From assembly GCA_002118135.1 (NCBI GenBank), contig BDIU01000132.1, positions 1-64,000 on the forward strand: a stretch of 64,000 nt of DNA. The letters run 5' to 3'. The notes below the pieces were generated by a model. The model did not search any database, was not told where the DNA came from, and saw nothing but the letters and a program-made list of their open reading frames with translations. The stretch's first letter is position 1; each line of letters opens with the position of its first letter. Source of the stretch: Trebouxia sp. TZW2008. Taxonomy: Eukaryota > Chlorophyta > Trebouxiophyceae > Trebouxiales > Trebouxiaceae. Positions 36,659 through 50,515 of this stretch are shown here, one piece after another. A program made the position numbers and the translations under genes.

Positions 36659-37064
36659 ACACCCGTTGCCTCAGCGGTCAGGGGATGCAGTCGGTCACAA
36701 ATGCGTCCTGCATCATCTCAGCTTACCTTGCACTTGCAACACCCAGCAAGTTGGGGTCAAAAGGGGTCGCCCCGGTTCAGCCAAGTCTGCTTGGAGCCCC
36801 GCATACGCGTTCAAACCGGGCATGTGATCACAAACGTCGCTCAGTCTGACAACGTTCCATGCGTCCCTTGTGATGCTGAACACCTTCTAGCAGAAACCTT
36901 GCCAGTGAGGCACCAAGACTGAACGCTGCATTGCGATGGATCCCTGATCGCATGGTTTTGGCAGGGAAAGTCAAGCACGTGTAGGCGTTAGAACTGTGCG
37001 TTTCACCTGCACCCGGGCGCGCTGAACGCATCAAAAGACGACGTACAACAGAAGCAAGACCAAC
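36659..37064. promoter_or_regulatory. Divergent promoter region, 406 bp
   Basis: Separates the starts of the Pro/RS-rich gene (-) and the small charged protein gene (+). CG dinucleotides are more frequent at 36740-37060 than in nearby introns. No TATA box can be called with confidence. A shared bidirectional promoter is plausible. Confidence 0.4.
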
Positions 37065-38905
37065 ATGCCAAGGTGACAGCCGGCAAAAGCCGACCAGAGC
37101 ACTGCTGCACAATAGCGACACGTGCGTTCCCAAACTTTGATCTTCTGTCACAGGTATCAAGACGCTTTGAACGAGCTCTCAGATAGCAGTAGTGGCAGTG
37201 AAGATGAAACGCCTAGCACAGATGCTGGTGCTAGAGTGCAGAAAAAACACAAGCAGGCTGACAGGATAGATTTGGAAGCCTTGCAAGAGCACGGCTACAA
37301 GAGTGGTCCTTCTGTTCTGTATGTGCCTGCACCAAAGCAGGCTGAGCAGAGCTGGGAATGGCAAGTGCCGCAAAACTGATCAAAGCCTCTCTGTGCGCTG
37401 ACTGAAATGTGCTTATGTGGCTATTTGCCTCTCAGGGGCTCTGGAAAAGAGACAAGCGCTGCTGCAAGGGACGATGAAGAGACTGCAGAGGTAGGCAAGA
37501 AATGCACTGGTCAGATGCTTGTAGAGTGCAATGTTGCATGCATGGGGCTGGTGCAGCAAGCATCAATTGCTCTCTGAAAGTGCTTGACGCGGTGAATGGC
37601 ATGGCGTTCTGTCAAACTCAGCTTTCATCAGCCTGTTCTCAGCTTTTCCAAGATTAAGTGTTGCAGCATCATGTCTGATGTGCACTTGTGAAGCTACAGG
37701 CAAATTTGTACAGGGATTCAGTTCTTGCAAAGCGCATGTGTACAGCACTCATTTGACACCGCTTATCGAACACCGTGCTCATTTGGATTGTCTCTGTTAA
37801 AAGTAAGAGAGTAAGAGAAGTAATTTGTGCATGCTTACTGCAGGAAAGGGAGCAGACTCAGGCTGCTGCTAATGCAGGAGCAGAAGAGGCTGCCGCCGTC
37901 TCAAGGAAAGCAATGCAGCTGGTAGGCCCCAAATGCTGCATTTGAGCGGGATGTCACAGTATTTCCTGCACACATTGTTGTCAATTGTCCACAAGCTCCC
38001 GGGCTGCCTCTTTGGTCAGAGGCTCCTGCTATAATGCCTAATGGCGTAGATTTATCTTCACAAGCCCAGTAAGCATGCACTGTTGCATCTGAGTGTGCCA
38101 AGTCATGGCAGGCTTTGCTTTGCATGCACACCCGTCATGCAAATGCTTGAATGGATATGCATGCATTGCATGCTGTGGATCTTGTGATTATGACAGTAAA
38201 GCCCAATGCCGCACATCAAGTGGCAACTGCAAAGGCCTTACAGTGATTGTCAATCGCATGAATAGGACAGAGGTAGGTCGACCTCAACAGTGGTAAGAAT
38301 GCATACTCAAAGGTGTTTCAGGGCCCACTTTTGCATAAGGCATGCATCAAACAGAGCTTGACCAGTTTACCAGGCAGATTGCTGAGTTGCGTTCAGAGAA
38401 CGCTTGCGATGTCCTGACACACTCATCTGTTGTGAGCTGAAGCTTTGGGTGCTCAACGCTTCAGCCATAACAGCCTCAGAGGCCTTAGCCAGCTCTATAA
38501 CAGCTGTATTGGCTTCTGACTATGATTTGTGTGCGGTGTAGCATGCCAACATGAGAGCTGATGCAGCAGCTGAACACCGGCAGATGGCTCAGGACAGGAG
38601 GCTCACATACCAGCAGAAAGTAAGCGGCATGTTCATCAGGCTGTGTTACTCACAAGTCAGCTTTCCAATGCACCTGCATGCCAGCACTGTCGCTGAGCTT
38701 TGCACTTCAAAGCAGGCACTCGTGTCTTGCTACCTTGAAACTGCTTGTGAGCTATGCACAATGTGCAATTGTCAGAGCACACTATCTCTCACTGCAGGAA
38801 AAGCGAAAACGAGATATGGGGCAGGCCAAGAAATCCAAAAACTATGTTGAAGAGGAAAAGCGGGTGGCCAGGAACTACGGGATGTATTCTGGCTTTGATA
38901 CATGA
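37065..38905 (+). CDS. Small conserved charged protein (YVEEEKR...YSGFD C-terminus), 7 exons
   Basis: Seven exons join in frame to 195 aa: 37065-37072, 37154-37360, 37436-37490, 37844-37921, 38357-38410, 38542-38619 and 38798-38905. The first coding exon is only 8 nt (ATGCCAAG). Intron 2 uses a GC donor (gcaagt at 37361), which is required for frame. The protein has an acidic Ser-rich stretch (DSSSGSEDETPS), a central block GYKSGPSVLYVPAPKQ, a coiled-coil-like Glu/Ala/Gln region, and a basic C-terminus KRKRDMGQAKKSKNYVEEEK then NYGMYSGFDT. The C-terminal motif looks like that of uncharacterised eukaryotic proteins, but I cannot name the family with confidence. TGTAA lies at 39000-39004. Function is unknown; nuclear location is likely from composition. 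Confidence 0.85.
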
Positions 38906-39726
38906 CTATACCAGGCAAAGGCTAAATCAATGCAGACGTTTTGGGGTTTCAAAGCTATTCTAGATCTAGAACACCACCTTCTGTGTTGACTGCCCAACTT
39001 GTAATGGCATTAGAGGCCAGTAATTGTGTTTGACTCAGCCCTTCGTCACCATGGTCCACCTGGCCAGGATATCTTTCTTGTCGTTCTGAGGTGCACTCCG
39101 CTCATCTGCCTTTTGGTTGCTGAAGACACACACTATGCTTGCAAGCCAGGAAGTTCCACATATGCATGTCGCACCAGGCTCCCTACTTTGGATGAGCATC
39201 TCTGTTGATTTGTCCATGATTGCTGCAGATTGCATGCTGAGCTTAAATGAGATGAGGTTCTGAGCCTTCTGCTTTGTGTGGACCTTTCTTCGAAAAGCTC
39301 ATGATTCGGAGTGTTTCAACACAGTATAGAGACTAACGGCGTGCATGTGCAAGCTGAACTGATTTGAGCTTATACATGTTTGCATGGACACAAAACTGCA
39401 GACCTAGAGCCATGGCAGCAGCCACGAGGGGCTAAATCGTGCCTTTTGAGGTTTGATGAGACGTCAACAGCTGTGTGCACATTCTCCAGTCCATTGCTTG
39501 CACCTTCTGCGCTGTCTCAAAACACAGTTCGAGAGTTGCACACTTCAAGCTGATCGACAAGGATTGACGTTGTCCATGCCAAAGCCGGTTTTTGCATCAA
39601 TTTGCTAGACGCGCAACCGATCCGTCAGCACAGCCAATGATGCAGCACAAAGACCAGTCATTACGAATTGACCGGGCAGCAAGAATTGTCTTGCTGTGAC
39701 AAAAGATTTTGCTGGATTTCAGCATG
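38906..39726. other. Convergent 3' spacer
   Basis: About 820 bp between the 3' ends of the charged-protein gene (+) and NDUFA8 (-). A TGTAA poly(A)-type signal for the former is at 39000-39004. No other gene was recognised. Confidence 0.5.
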
Positions 39727-40233
39727 TCATCCAGATGGCGGGCATTTCTCCTCAAAAGCCTTCTGCTCTTTGCGGCATTTGGCAAAGTTATGACTGCACA
39801 TCCAATGTTGCACAGCTCAGTATGCTTGTACTTCTGTCTCCCCAGGGATATGCTGTGATGTTGTGTGCTAATATGCAAGCAAAATCGCTATGCAGAACAC
39901 TTGCCTGTAGTAGTCCATACATTCACAGAACGCCGTTAGCTCTTGTGGAGCTTTCTGACTGAGATCCTTGAGTCTGCACATGCAATCAGGCATGTTGATC
40001 TGCTATACATACATTCAAGCATGTGCGAGCAGCCAAAGTCACGCGCAGGCTTACAAGTCTATCGCACAAGACGTGACAGCCTCTCCTTGCTGCAGACACG
40101 CTTCAGGATTTTTATCTTTCTGCTTGCACTCCAGGTAAGCCTTGTTTGTTTTCGCGCATGCAAACGAGATATGCTTCGCTACTGCCAGCAACACAGCTGT
40201 AGTGGGTGGTGGAGAATCTGCCTGCTGCGACAT
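39727..40233 (-). CDS. NDUFA8: NADH dehydrogenase (complex I) subunit NDUFA8, twin CHCH, 3 exons
   Basis: An accessory subunit of mitochondrial complex I on the intermembrane-space side, folded by the Mia40 pathway. Exons 40233-40055, 39973-39905 and 39793-39727 join in frame to 104 aa, close to the ~106 aa of plant homologues. Cys motifs are visible: CAKTNKAYLECK, NPEACLQQGEAVTSC, ECMDYYSHNFAKC and KAFEEKCPP. These are the paired CX9C-type helices of the family. Intron 2 uses a GC donor (gcaagt at 39904). I chose ATG at 40233; the open frame extends upstream to 40287 but without another ATG. It is divergent from the eS24 gene. Confidence 0.9.
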
Positions 40234-40609
40234 AGCTTTCAGCAGTTTATCCAGGCAATCTGGGAGACCTTCGCTGAGCGCTGGCAAGCTTGCGTTGTGA
40301 CGTGCTCACGTTCTTGTTACAAGTCAGGAAAGCTGCTCGAAGCAAAGGCGTAAGGTCGCTTCAGAGCATCGGTCCCCGGGAAGAATCATGCGAGATCGCA
40401 CAGGCTGCCTGGATTTGCATGCACTGCAATCGCGACAATCTGCAGTTCGCAGAACCAGATGCACTTTTGCATGTGAATCTAAATAAGCATGAAACCAGAA
40501 AGCGCCGCCTGGGTTCATAACGCCCTGCACCTGACAGTGGCTTTCTCTTTCGAAGGACGCTGAGGGTCGGTGAAGTTCGAGGCCCAGCAGCTCTGCAAAC
40601 TTCGTCAAG
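40234..40609. promoter_or_regulatory. Divergent promoter region of NDUFA8 and eS24
   Basis: 376 bp between the start codons of two housekeeping genes on opposite strands. It is relatively CG-rich (40,340-40,600). A compact bidirectional promoter is the simplest reading; no individual element is certain. Confidence 0.45.
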
Positions 40610-41700
40610 ATGTCGGAGAAAAGCTGCACGATACGCACTCGCAAGTTCCAGACAAACCGCCTGTTGTTTCGGAAACAGTTTGTAAGTGCCTTTACTGAAC
40701 ATCCTCACTACCAACGCTACAAGGTGTTGATCAGACTCTCACACCATTGGTGCCTTCTGCAGGTCATCGACGTGCTGCATCCGGGCAGACCCAATGTACC
40801 AAAGGTGAAAGTCGATTTCAGCCTGGCTTTGATATGCTTACCAAGCCTGGCTTTGGCAATGTGCTGAGCAGCTTGTTTGTTGATGCAGGCAGAGCTGAAG
40901 GAGAAGCTGGCAAAGATGTACGACGTACGGGATCCTCAGCAAGTGTTCTGCTTTGGCTTCAGAACACAGGTGATATAGTTCTGCTGTCAGCAGTGACCTG
41001 CCAAGGGCACTGGGCTATTAAGTCAATACAGATGTACCTCGTGAACAGCACTAGAGGCTCCAACAACTGAAGCGCATGCTTGCACCTGCAGTTTGGTGGT
41101 GGCAAGTCCACTGGGTTTGGTCTGATCTATGATAGCATTGAATCTGCCAAAAAGTTTGAGCCCAAGTACAGGCTTGTACGGGTAAGTAGTCAGAACAGTA
41201 CAGCCTTCCTGTCAGCACGCTGTGAAAGTACTCAGTGCAGGACAGCAACATGTCTTCTGTGCTCTATTCTGTGCATCATTGCACATTTTGGACTGATCTA
41301 TTTGCTTCCTGAGTAACAGCAGCAGTTGTGCTGGGGCAGCATTGCCTGGCTTTGGGTGCTGCAGTCAACAAAGTCTGGCTGCTGCAGAATGGTCTAGCAG
41401 AGCGGGTTGAGAAGTCCAGGAAGCAGATCAAGGAGAGGAAGAACAGGTCAAAGAAGATCAGGGGAGTCAAGAAGAATGCAGGTACAGGCGCCAGTCACAA
41501 TTTTTATTGTGGCATTACTACAGTAGATTATGCTTGCTGTAATGTCAGAGGCTGCAATGGTCTGACTTTGCATGTATGAATGTGAGATATAAGATTGTGC
41601 CTGGAAGCATATATGTTCTGTGAGCTTATGCCTTCATTTCAGATGCAAATTTACTTGCTGAGCTTTCTGTCTTGGCTGTGCAGTTGTTGGCAAGAAGTAG
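40610..41700 (+). CDS. RPS24: 40S ribosomal protein eS24, 6 exons
   Basis: A small-subunit ribosomal protein. Exons 40610-40681, 40763-40804, 40889-40969, 41092-41181, 41388-41481 and 41684-41700 join in frame to 131 aa, the normal length. Recognisable blocks: [67 protein letters not shown] and a basic C-terminus ([13 protein letters not shown] then VVGKK). The last exon is only 17 nt; it was chosen because it closes the frame with the expected Lys-rich end. A TGTAA signal lies at 41744-41748, 44 nt after the stop. Confidence 0.95.
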
Positions 41701-41743
41701 AGCAGCAGGCGGTAAAGTCCAGCAGCCATCACCATGGGTCACA

Positions 41744-41748
41744 TGTAA
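41744..41748 (+). terminator. TGTAA poly(A)-type signal after eS24
   Basis: The pentamer TGTAA lies 44 nt downstream of the eS24 stop. It is the usual near-upstream poly(A) signal of green algae. The short motif can occur by chance; the position supports it. Confidence 0.45.
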
Positions 41749-42626
41749 CAAATGGGATACATGGCTCCTCGTTTGGCATCACCTTTTGTTCCTGTGCATC
41801 TTGCATGCACCTGCTGGTGCTCTCATTATGCCACCTCACAGCCGACCCTCTTCCGTCTGCATGACCAGTCGATCCTGTTGTGTTGTCCCCTAAATGATGA
41901 CACTCTGACACTACAGTGCAATCAGCTGACTGCATGCTCTCAACATCTCACAATTTTCTGTTTGCAGCATGCGCGTTGACATGGACACTTTGTGTCTAGC
42001 ATGTCAAGTCTGTTACCTTTGTCCCCAACAGTGATGCTGGACTGAAGCAGTGTTACATGCACGGTGCTTCTGCATGAGATGCATATTGCACAAGCTGTGC
42101 TGATTATTCGAGACGCACGTGCTGCAAGTAATTGCGTAATATGGTTGACGTTGTTTCAGTGCAATCCTGTCACATTGGCTATACACGATGTCCGTGTGCT
42201 GTGAGTCTTGATAATATGCGTGGTGCGTTGCTCAGTGCATGACTGATAGTATGCTAAATCCTGGCAGTGCTTTTGACAGCGTCACAGCAGTCTTCCGCAA
42301 GAACATGCCGCAAAAACTGCAACACTCTTCGGGTTTCGAGAGCGAACGGGTCGAAGCAAGAAAATATATTGTCAAGATCTGAGCAAGCAACAAAGCAAAT
42401 TGTAACTGTTTGCAAACCAAATTGTGGATGTGGTGAGGCAGGTTTGCTATTGTGCTCATCCTCCTCAATCGGGAGGAGGATTGTCATTACTGACAGCATG
42501 AAGCGTGCTCTGAAAGCGATTGTTGTGAACAGCACGACCATTACACAACATGTAAGCCTCAGGGTGAAGGCACATTGTCAATGAAGTGCACAGTTTGTAG
42601 CAGCCGCCTGCAGTTGAACAACAAGA
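41749..42626. other. Convergent spacer without a recognised gene
   Basis: About 880 bp between the 3' ends of eS24 (+) and NAC-alpha (-). Open frames of up to ~105 codons exist on both strands near 42250-42580, but none resembles a known protein or shows paired splice sites. TGTAA on the minus strand at 42541-42545 fits the NAC-alpha 3' end. Confidence 0.45.
42541..42545 (-). terminator. TGTAA poly(A)-type signal after NAC-alpha
   Basis: On the minus strand the pentamer lies about 80 nt past the NAC-alpha stop codon, the expected place for a green-algal polyadenylation signal. Confidence 0.4.
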
Positions 42627-43868
<1,242 letters not shown>

Positions 43869-44153
43869 CTTGGCAGGCAGCGTTTGATGGCAAAAGTCTC
43901 GGTAGCTGCAACAAGCAGTCGAGCAAGTCTGTAGGTGTGGGATAGGTCAACAGGGATGCCTGGGCCAGATCGTGTTCGGCCCTGCCCTTTGTTGCGACTC
44001 ACACTGTTTCAGCTGATCGACACCCGCTGATGAGGGACAAGCACATACTATCAAGTGATTTTTATTGCTGCACGTCCGCATACCTGCGCGGCAACGTCGA
44101 ACAGGTCCGTGACTTGGTTGGATCAGTCAATTGTGAGAGTTTTCTGAGGCGAC
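43869..44153. promoter_or_regulatory. Divergent promoter region of NAC-alpha and TCERG1
   Basis: 285 bp separates two start codons on opposite strands, leaving room for little more than two 5' UTRs and a shared promoter. CG dinucleotides are frequent. No TATA element is evident. Confidence 0.45.
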
Positions 44154-47100
44154 ATGGAAGAAAATAAAGCGCACGCCTACTATGTCGACCTCAAGAACAA
44201 AGGATCTGGAGCCGCCATGTTCAAAGAAGGACTTGGATTTGACAAAGCCGGCCCTGGGTGCGCCAGTCAGCATATAGACAAGAAACAGGTGCTTGGAACT
44301 GTGTAACGGTTTCAGTACTGTTCATGACTTGCAGGTCTAGTCATTCAGGCCACATAAATTTTGTTGCGCAATCGCAAGACAGCCAGGAGCTCAGTGGTAC
44401 GGATGAGCAGCTAGCAGTAGATCCAGCACCCAGCAACCCTCCTTGGCAGCCGTCCGACCACTCAGGTCCTGACCAGTTCCTGCCACAGCAGCAACAGCTG
44501 CAGCAACAACCCCATCAGCAGCAGCAGCAGCAGCATGCAATGCACACGCCCCATCGTTTCCCGCAGCATATGCAGGGTCCTGCACATGGAGCAAGGCCTC
44601 CACCACCTGGCAGTCAGGGCCATCCAGGACAGAATCCTTCTTCACAGCCAGGACCAATGCCTGGACCAATGCCGAGACCAATGCCAGGGCCAATGCCTGG
44701 ACACATGCCCAGACCAATACCTGGACCACTGCCTAGACCAATGCTTGGACCATTGCCTGGGCTTGCACCCAGGCCTGGGCCGCCTGGCATGCCTCCTCAG
44801 CACTTAGCCCCAGGCGGTAGGGGCATGCCCCCCAGAGGCCCTCCCCAGGGCCCTGGGATTTCTGGCTTACCCCCAGGCATGCAGCCCAGACCACCACCTG
44901 GCATGCAGCCCCGGCCACCCCCAGGCATGCAACCCAGGCCACCACCTGGCATGCATCCCAGGCCACCCCCAGGCATGCAGCCTAGGCCACCCCCAGGCAT
45001 GATGTCAGGCTTTCCGCCCGGTATGCATCCACAAGGCATGCCACCACAGAGGCCCCCTCCAGGGGCGCCTCACGCCCCCAGGCCACCCCCACAGGGCTGG
45101 CCGAACCAGCAGGGCGCACCCCGACCGCCAGCAGTGATGGCTCACCCAATGCACATGCTTCCTGTCCAGCACCCTCCTGGCGCACGACCCCACATGCATA
45201 TGCAGGGGTCCCCTCACCAGCAGCAACAGCCGCCAGCACATGCTCATATGCATCCCAGGCCCCCTCAGCAACAATCACAACGCCCTGCTATGCAGCCTGC
45301 TCAGCAGCAGATGATAGGCAGTCCTGCACAATCTGCACCTGCACATGCACAGCCAGCATCTCCTGCTCCCCAGCTGCAGCAGCAAGCTAGTCAGCCACAG
45401 GCGCCTTTGCAAGCAAGCAGCCCTCAGGCAGCGCTGCTGCCAGTTGCCACAGCGCAGCTTGCTCCAGCACCCCAGGCTGATATGGCGACTGACAAGCCGA
45501 CAACAGGCGGTTGGATGGCACACAAAGCTGAGAATGGGCAGGTATTGTAACTTCTCCCCGTAAGATCACTTATGTGCCGACATTCTTGATGTTAGACCGA
45601 TGCAAGCGGAAACCAATCACTGCATTCTGACTGCAGAGGCAGCAATCCATAAGGAGAACTATGAAGTCAAAAATACAGCAGATGCTAGAAAGAGAGGTTG
45701 CCGCACAGCAACAATGCCTGTTGCACAACAGCATTACATGGCTGCACATAACAATCGCCAGGAACGACTTTGGCGTCACACTTGTCTTATGCTCTGTTAG
45801 CTTCAGAGCCTGATGATGCTATGTCACATGCTGCAGGTGTATTACCACAACCCTGCAACAGGTGACTCTTCTTGGCAGAAGCCTGAAGGTTTTGAGGGAA
45901 CTGTCACAACAGGCAGTGCAGCGCCCGTTCCTGTTGCCTCTGAAGACATACCCACTACGGGCTGGGCAGAAGTCACCTGCAGCGATGGGCGTAAATATTA
46001 TTACCATGCCAAAAATGAGGTGCAAACCAGCTGTCTGTCCTCGTTTGCTTGTATCTGCCTTCCAAACCATTGCAGACTGTGAAGCAACGCATCCTCATTT
46101 GTCAATCAGGCTGCAGCCTTCAGTTGACAAACTATGCTCAGACAAGAGCATGCTGCAGCTATGTGGCTTAGCTTGACATGGTGGTCTGGTGCAGGAAACC
46201 TCATGGAGCAAACCAGCAGAGGTGGCTGCAGCCCTTGCCAAGGCTATTAAGGTATGCCTGCCACGCTTTTGACATCGCATGCAAAGCTGCTTCTTGCTGT
46301 TGACCAACATGGTGCAACACGCGAGCACACCACGGTGGTCAAACAGACCAGACTTGGGCCTGGATCATGCATAATCGCTGTCAGCCAATTCTTGTTGTCA
46401 GGATGTACTGAACTGCAACAGCCTCTGCAATGCTGCAGAGCCTGCATTGCAGGGTAATACTTGAGTATGTTAACTGCTGATTCATATCATGACACTGCTT
46501 AAGTGTTCTCTACCTGGCAAAGGCTAATCCTGATACAGCCTGGCCATTGATACTCCAGATATATTTATACATGTCTGCTCAAATCTGCTCAGGAGCAAAA
46601 GCACCAACAGTACAGGCCTGAATACTGTGCTGCAGAGTGGTGCAAGCAAGAAGGCAGGCATGACAGCTGACCAGATTGCCATCATTGCCCGCCTGAAGGC
46701 TAACAATGCCCAGCTGGACCTCAGACCCGAGCTCAGAGGTACAACATTGTCAGACAGGCCCTATGTACCTTTGCATTGGACTTGCTGTACAATGTATGCC
46801 AGCATCTTCAGTCAACCCCTATACAGTCGACCCAAAGTTGATGCTTGTGAATATTGCAGCTTTTGTGCAACATTGTGCAGATTCTGTGGCCTGCACAAGT
46901 TGCTGCGTTTTCCATACTAGCTAAGGCTTGACAGCATGAGTTGCTCAGCAAGGTTGACAGGTGCTGTCTGTCAAGACTGCAGGGGTCAAGCATTTGCATG
47001 TTGGTAAACATTTGTTTCTGTGTCCTCTGGTTTTCAGATACTGTGTGGCTGGGCTCAATGCTGCAAGATCATCCTCGCTTGTGCAGGAACAGAAGAAGAG

Positions 47101-50100
47101 GATACTGACGACGTCACCTTCACAGAGCAGGATATTGGCACATCAGCAGATGCAGACATGCCTCAGCCGTCCCCTCAGCCCCCTTTGCCCCATGGCATGC
47201 CCCTCATGATGCCCTTGCAGCCAGGAATGTCCCCCAGACCCCTGCACTTCCCAGGGGGTTACCTCCAGCCCCACCCCATGCAGCCCCCCTTGCCTGCGCC
47301 ACGCCGCAAGGATGAGCTGGTGCAAGACTTCAAGGACCTGCTGCTGGAGGCCAAGGTGTGTCCTGCATTCCATGTAGCAGCAGCCTGTGGCTCTTGACTG
47401 CTCTTCCTGTTTCAAGCATATCACAGTGTTGGTATCCAGATGGCGGATGAAATTCAGACTGGCACATGTGAGGCCTGTTTCAGAAGGCTGAATGCAAGAG
47501 GCATCTAGGCCCAAAGCTGCCCTGTTGTACTGCTTGTCGGCAGGAAGATGCAATGGGCCAACAAGCATGCTGAAATGTCACAGGCCCCCACTGTGCATCT
47601 TTCTGCAGAGCATTACATGCTGACACATGTAAATGTCACAACAGTCCTGTGCACGTTACAGCATTTGTTGTTTTTGAGACCTCCCATGTATCTGTGCCTT
47701 ATGACATGCAGGTCATGACAGCGACTATGGCAGCTGCTGCAGCTGACCAGAAGCGCTTTTTAATCATGCCCGTCATGTATGCACTGTCTGTACAACAACT
47801 GAACTCAAGTACACAACCCACTTGCAACAGCATGTCAGCATGTGCACTGACGGTGTTTGCCATTACTGTCACAAGCAAGCAAGCCATTGTTGCAGGTGAC
47901 CCCCTTCTCCCGATGGGAGCGTGAGCTGCCTAAGCTGGTCAATGATGCCCGCTACAAAGCCATTGACAAGCCCAAGGACCGGCGCCAAATCTTTGATGAC
48001 TTCTGCAAGAATGTGGCAGAGGAGCAGAAGCGCAGCAAAGATAGGAAGGAGCAGCAGGCTGCGGCTGCTGTGCCTGCCTTCCTGTCACTTCTTGACGAGG
48101 CCCAGGCCTGGGTTGAGCCACCGCTTGATTCAGGTACTTTTCGCCTGTATGAGTCTGAGTAGCGCTCATTGCTTTCCTGCTGCCTGATAGGATGTGTGCT
48201 TTGCTTTAGTCACTATGCGAGACTATAGACGGTCAGGCTACCCTTTTGCATCGCATGTCTCGCTGCTTTCTGTTGCACATCATCACAGGAGACTCAAGCA
48301 TTTTCTATTGTCAACTTTAATGAGCGGAGATCAGTCCTATGATGGGACATCCCGTCCTCTGATCATGATCGTGAGGTTGAGATAATTTAATCATGGCAAG
48401 ACAAGCAAGTGTGACGAACGCACATGGCAGATGTGGCTGTCCAACATGCTCTGCCAGAACAGTACATAGACTGTGCAGGCTGCCTACTGCACCTTGTGCA
48501 TTGTAAGCTGCATGTTGCTTCTGTCTGGCTGCAGGCTGCAGCTATTTATGCCCACTCAAGCTGCAGAACTGCATCGCACAGTCCGGCGCTGTTACTGATC
48601 GTCCAGGAAGTAGTTACTGTATGCTGCATTCATTCTCCAGCTTGTGCTCCTGTGTCTGCCATACAGTCCTGATGCCAGCTCAGCAGTGTAGATATACCAT
48701 CAAATGTAATGCCATCTGTGCAGAAGCTGTCCAGAATGGCGCAGAGGAAGGCAAAGATGATGAGGCAGAGGTTGCAGAGCAGCCCTACAATGACTCTCGT
48801 GTCTTGAAGAAGGCGCTCACTTATGACACTGCAACATCAGACTTTGAAGCCGCTTGGGAGCACGATCCCAGATGGCAGGTCAGTACGGCATGCACGGTGC
48901 CAGCTCACACTTGTCAGCCGACGCCAGCTGCTTACAGCCTATGTAGACGCTGTTGTTGTTTACAGCACTTACTGCTGCTTTGTGGTTGCAGTGGCATGCT
49001 TCACCAGTCACTGCCAGGCGCATCTTTGCACAGCTCACAGCATATATGCAGCTGTTCAAACCCTTTCTCTGCAGGGCATGATTTGCTGCAAGGATTATCA
49101 GCCCTGAGTGAGCTCTTGCTCAACATGTCTGCCAGCACGAAGTTCTTGCATCTGTTCGCCATACCAGGCTGCCGCAAATGTCTGACTTCCCTTTGTTCAG
49201 GTATACACTTTGTTTGCTGCAGTAGTATGCAAGGGCTGTGGTGAATACAAACATGTCGTGCGCCTGTTGCAGGGTATAGACCCTCAAGAAAGGAATGACC
49301 TGTTGGTGGCCAGAATTGACCAGCTGCAAGCAGAAGTGGCACAGGCTGAGCAGGCTGACAAAGCCATCAGGGTCCAGCAATTCAGGTAGGCCTTTCAAAG
49401 TTCTTGCATGCTGTCTTCATCTGACCCATTCATGGCCTGAAAGGGTCGAGTTTTGTGGACAATCTGTGATGCACATAATGTGCCAGATGAGACTTGTGAG
49501 ATGTTGCAAAAGGCCTGGGCTCAGCTGAGAGGCTTGTGACATCCACAAGAAGCCATGTCACAAGTTGACAGCAGAGCGGTATCCAGGAAGCTCCTACTAT
49601 GCAAAGCTAACCTGCAAGGCTAATGTAGGCATGTCAAGCAGTTTATGTGCTGCTTGCAATTCAGCGCTCTTGTGCATGCAGGGATCTGCTCCAAAATTTG
49701 GACGTGTCCACTGCTTCAAGGTGGTCCAAGATCAAGGAGGGTGTACGCAGTGACAAGCGCTACAAGGCACTCCCCTCAGCTGAGCGGGAAGCCACCTTCA
49801 AGCAGTATCTAGCTGATCTCCGGGTCAGCCCCCTATCCACTGCTTGCTTGTTGTGATGTTGATTGTGTCTAATGCCAATGCCAGCATCAGCACTATGTTG
49901 TTTGCAGCCAGAACACACTGTAGGTGTGACAACACATGCATCACCTGCAGCTTAGAGGTCCCAAGCATTCAACACACTGGCTTGACACATATGATCTCTC
50001 TTGCCAAACAAATTCCTTTCCCATCCAGGCACCTGTGCAAGGCTTGGTGGCCTTGACAGGGTGCTGTTCTCAGGTGGTCACCACCTGGTACTTCGAACTC

Positions 50101-50463
50101 TGCGGAATGTCTTGGATGCCTGCAGCCCAAATCACAAGAATTCAGGCCAGCAGGGTTGCAGAGTCTGTCAATCAGCAAAAGTGAGTATATGAATACCACA
50201 GGTGCATGACCAAGTTCAGCTGTTGAGACGCCTTGCATGAAGCATCACATGAGGCAGTGCTGGCTGTTGTGACTTTTTGTCAACATGCTTTTGCAGGTGT
50301 GCTTGCCCCAGGTGTGAGACATGAACCGAGTCTCCTGATGACTACAGCACCCTGTTAGAGCTGTTGTGCTCTTATCCTATAGCAGCTTGTTGTAGCTTTG
50401 TGCTGCACGAGACCCAGATACTTTTGCATGAGCTTTTGTTGCATGATTTCAAAAGGTGCCTGT

Positions 50464-50515
<52 letters not shown>

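Noticed and set aside
40234..40287. Longer NDUFA8 N-terminus
   Set aside because: The open frame continues upstream but has no ATG before 40233 and an in-frame stop further up; the shorter form matches the family length.
42250..42580. Possible short gene between eS24 and NAC-alpha
   Set aside because: Open frames exist on both strands, but neither has homology I recognise nor consistent splice sites; the interval is best seen as convergent 3' sequence.
44391..45523. Long minus-strand open frames opposite the Pro-rich region of TCERG1
   Set aside because: They are mirror images of repetitive Pro/Gln codons; the plus strand joins in frame with WW and FF domains.
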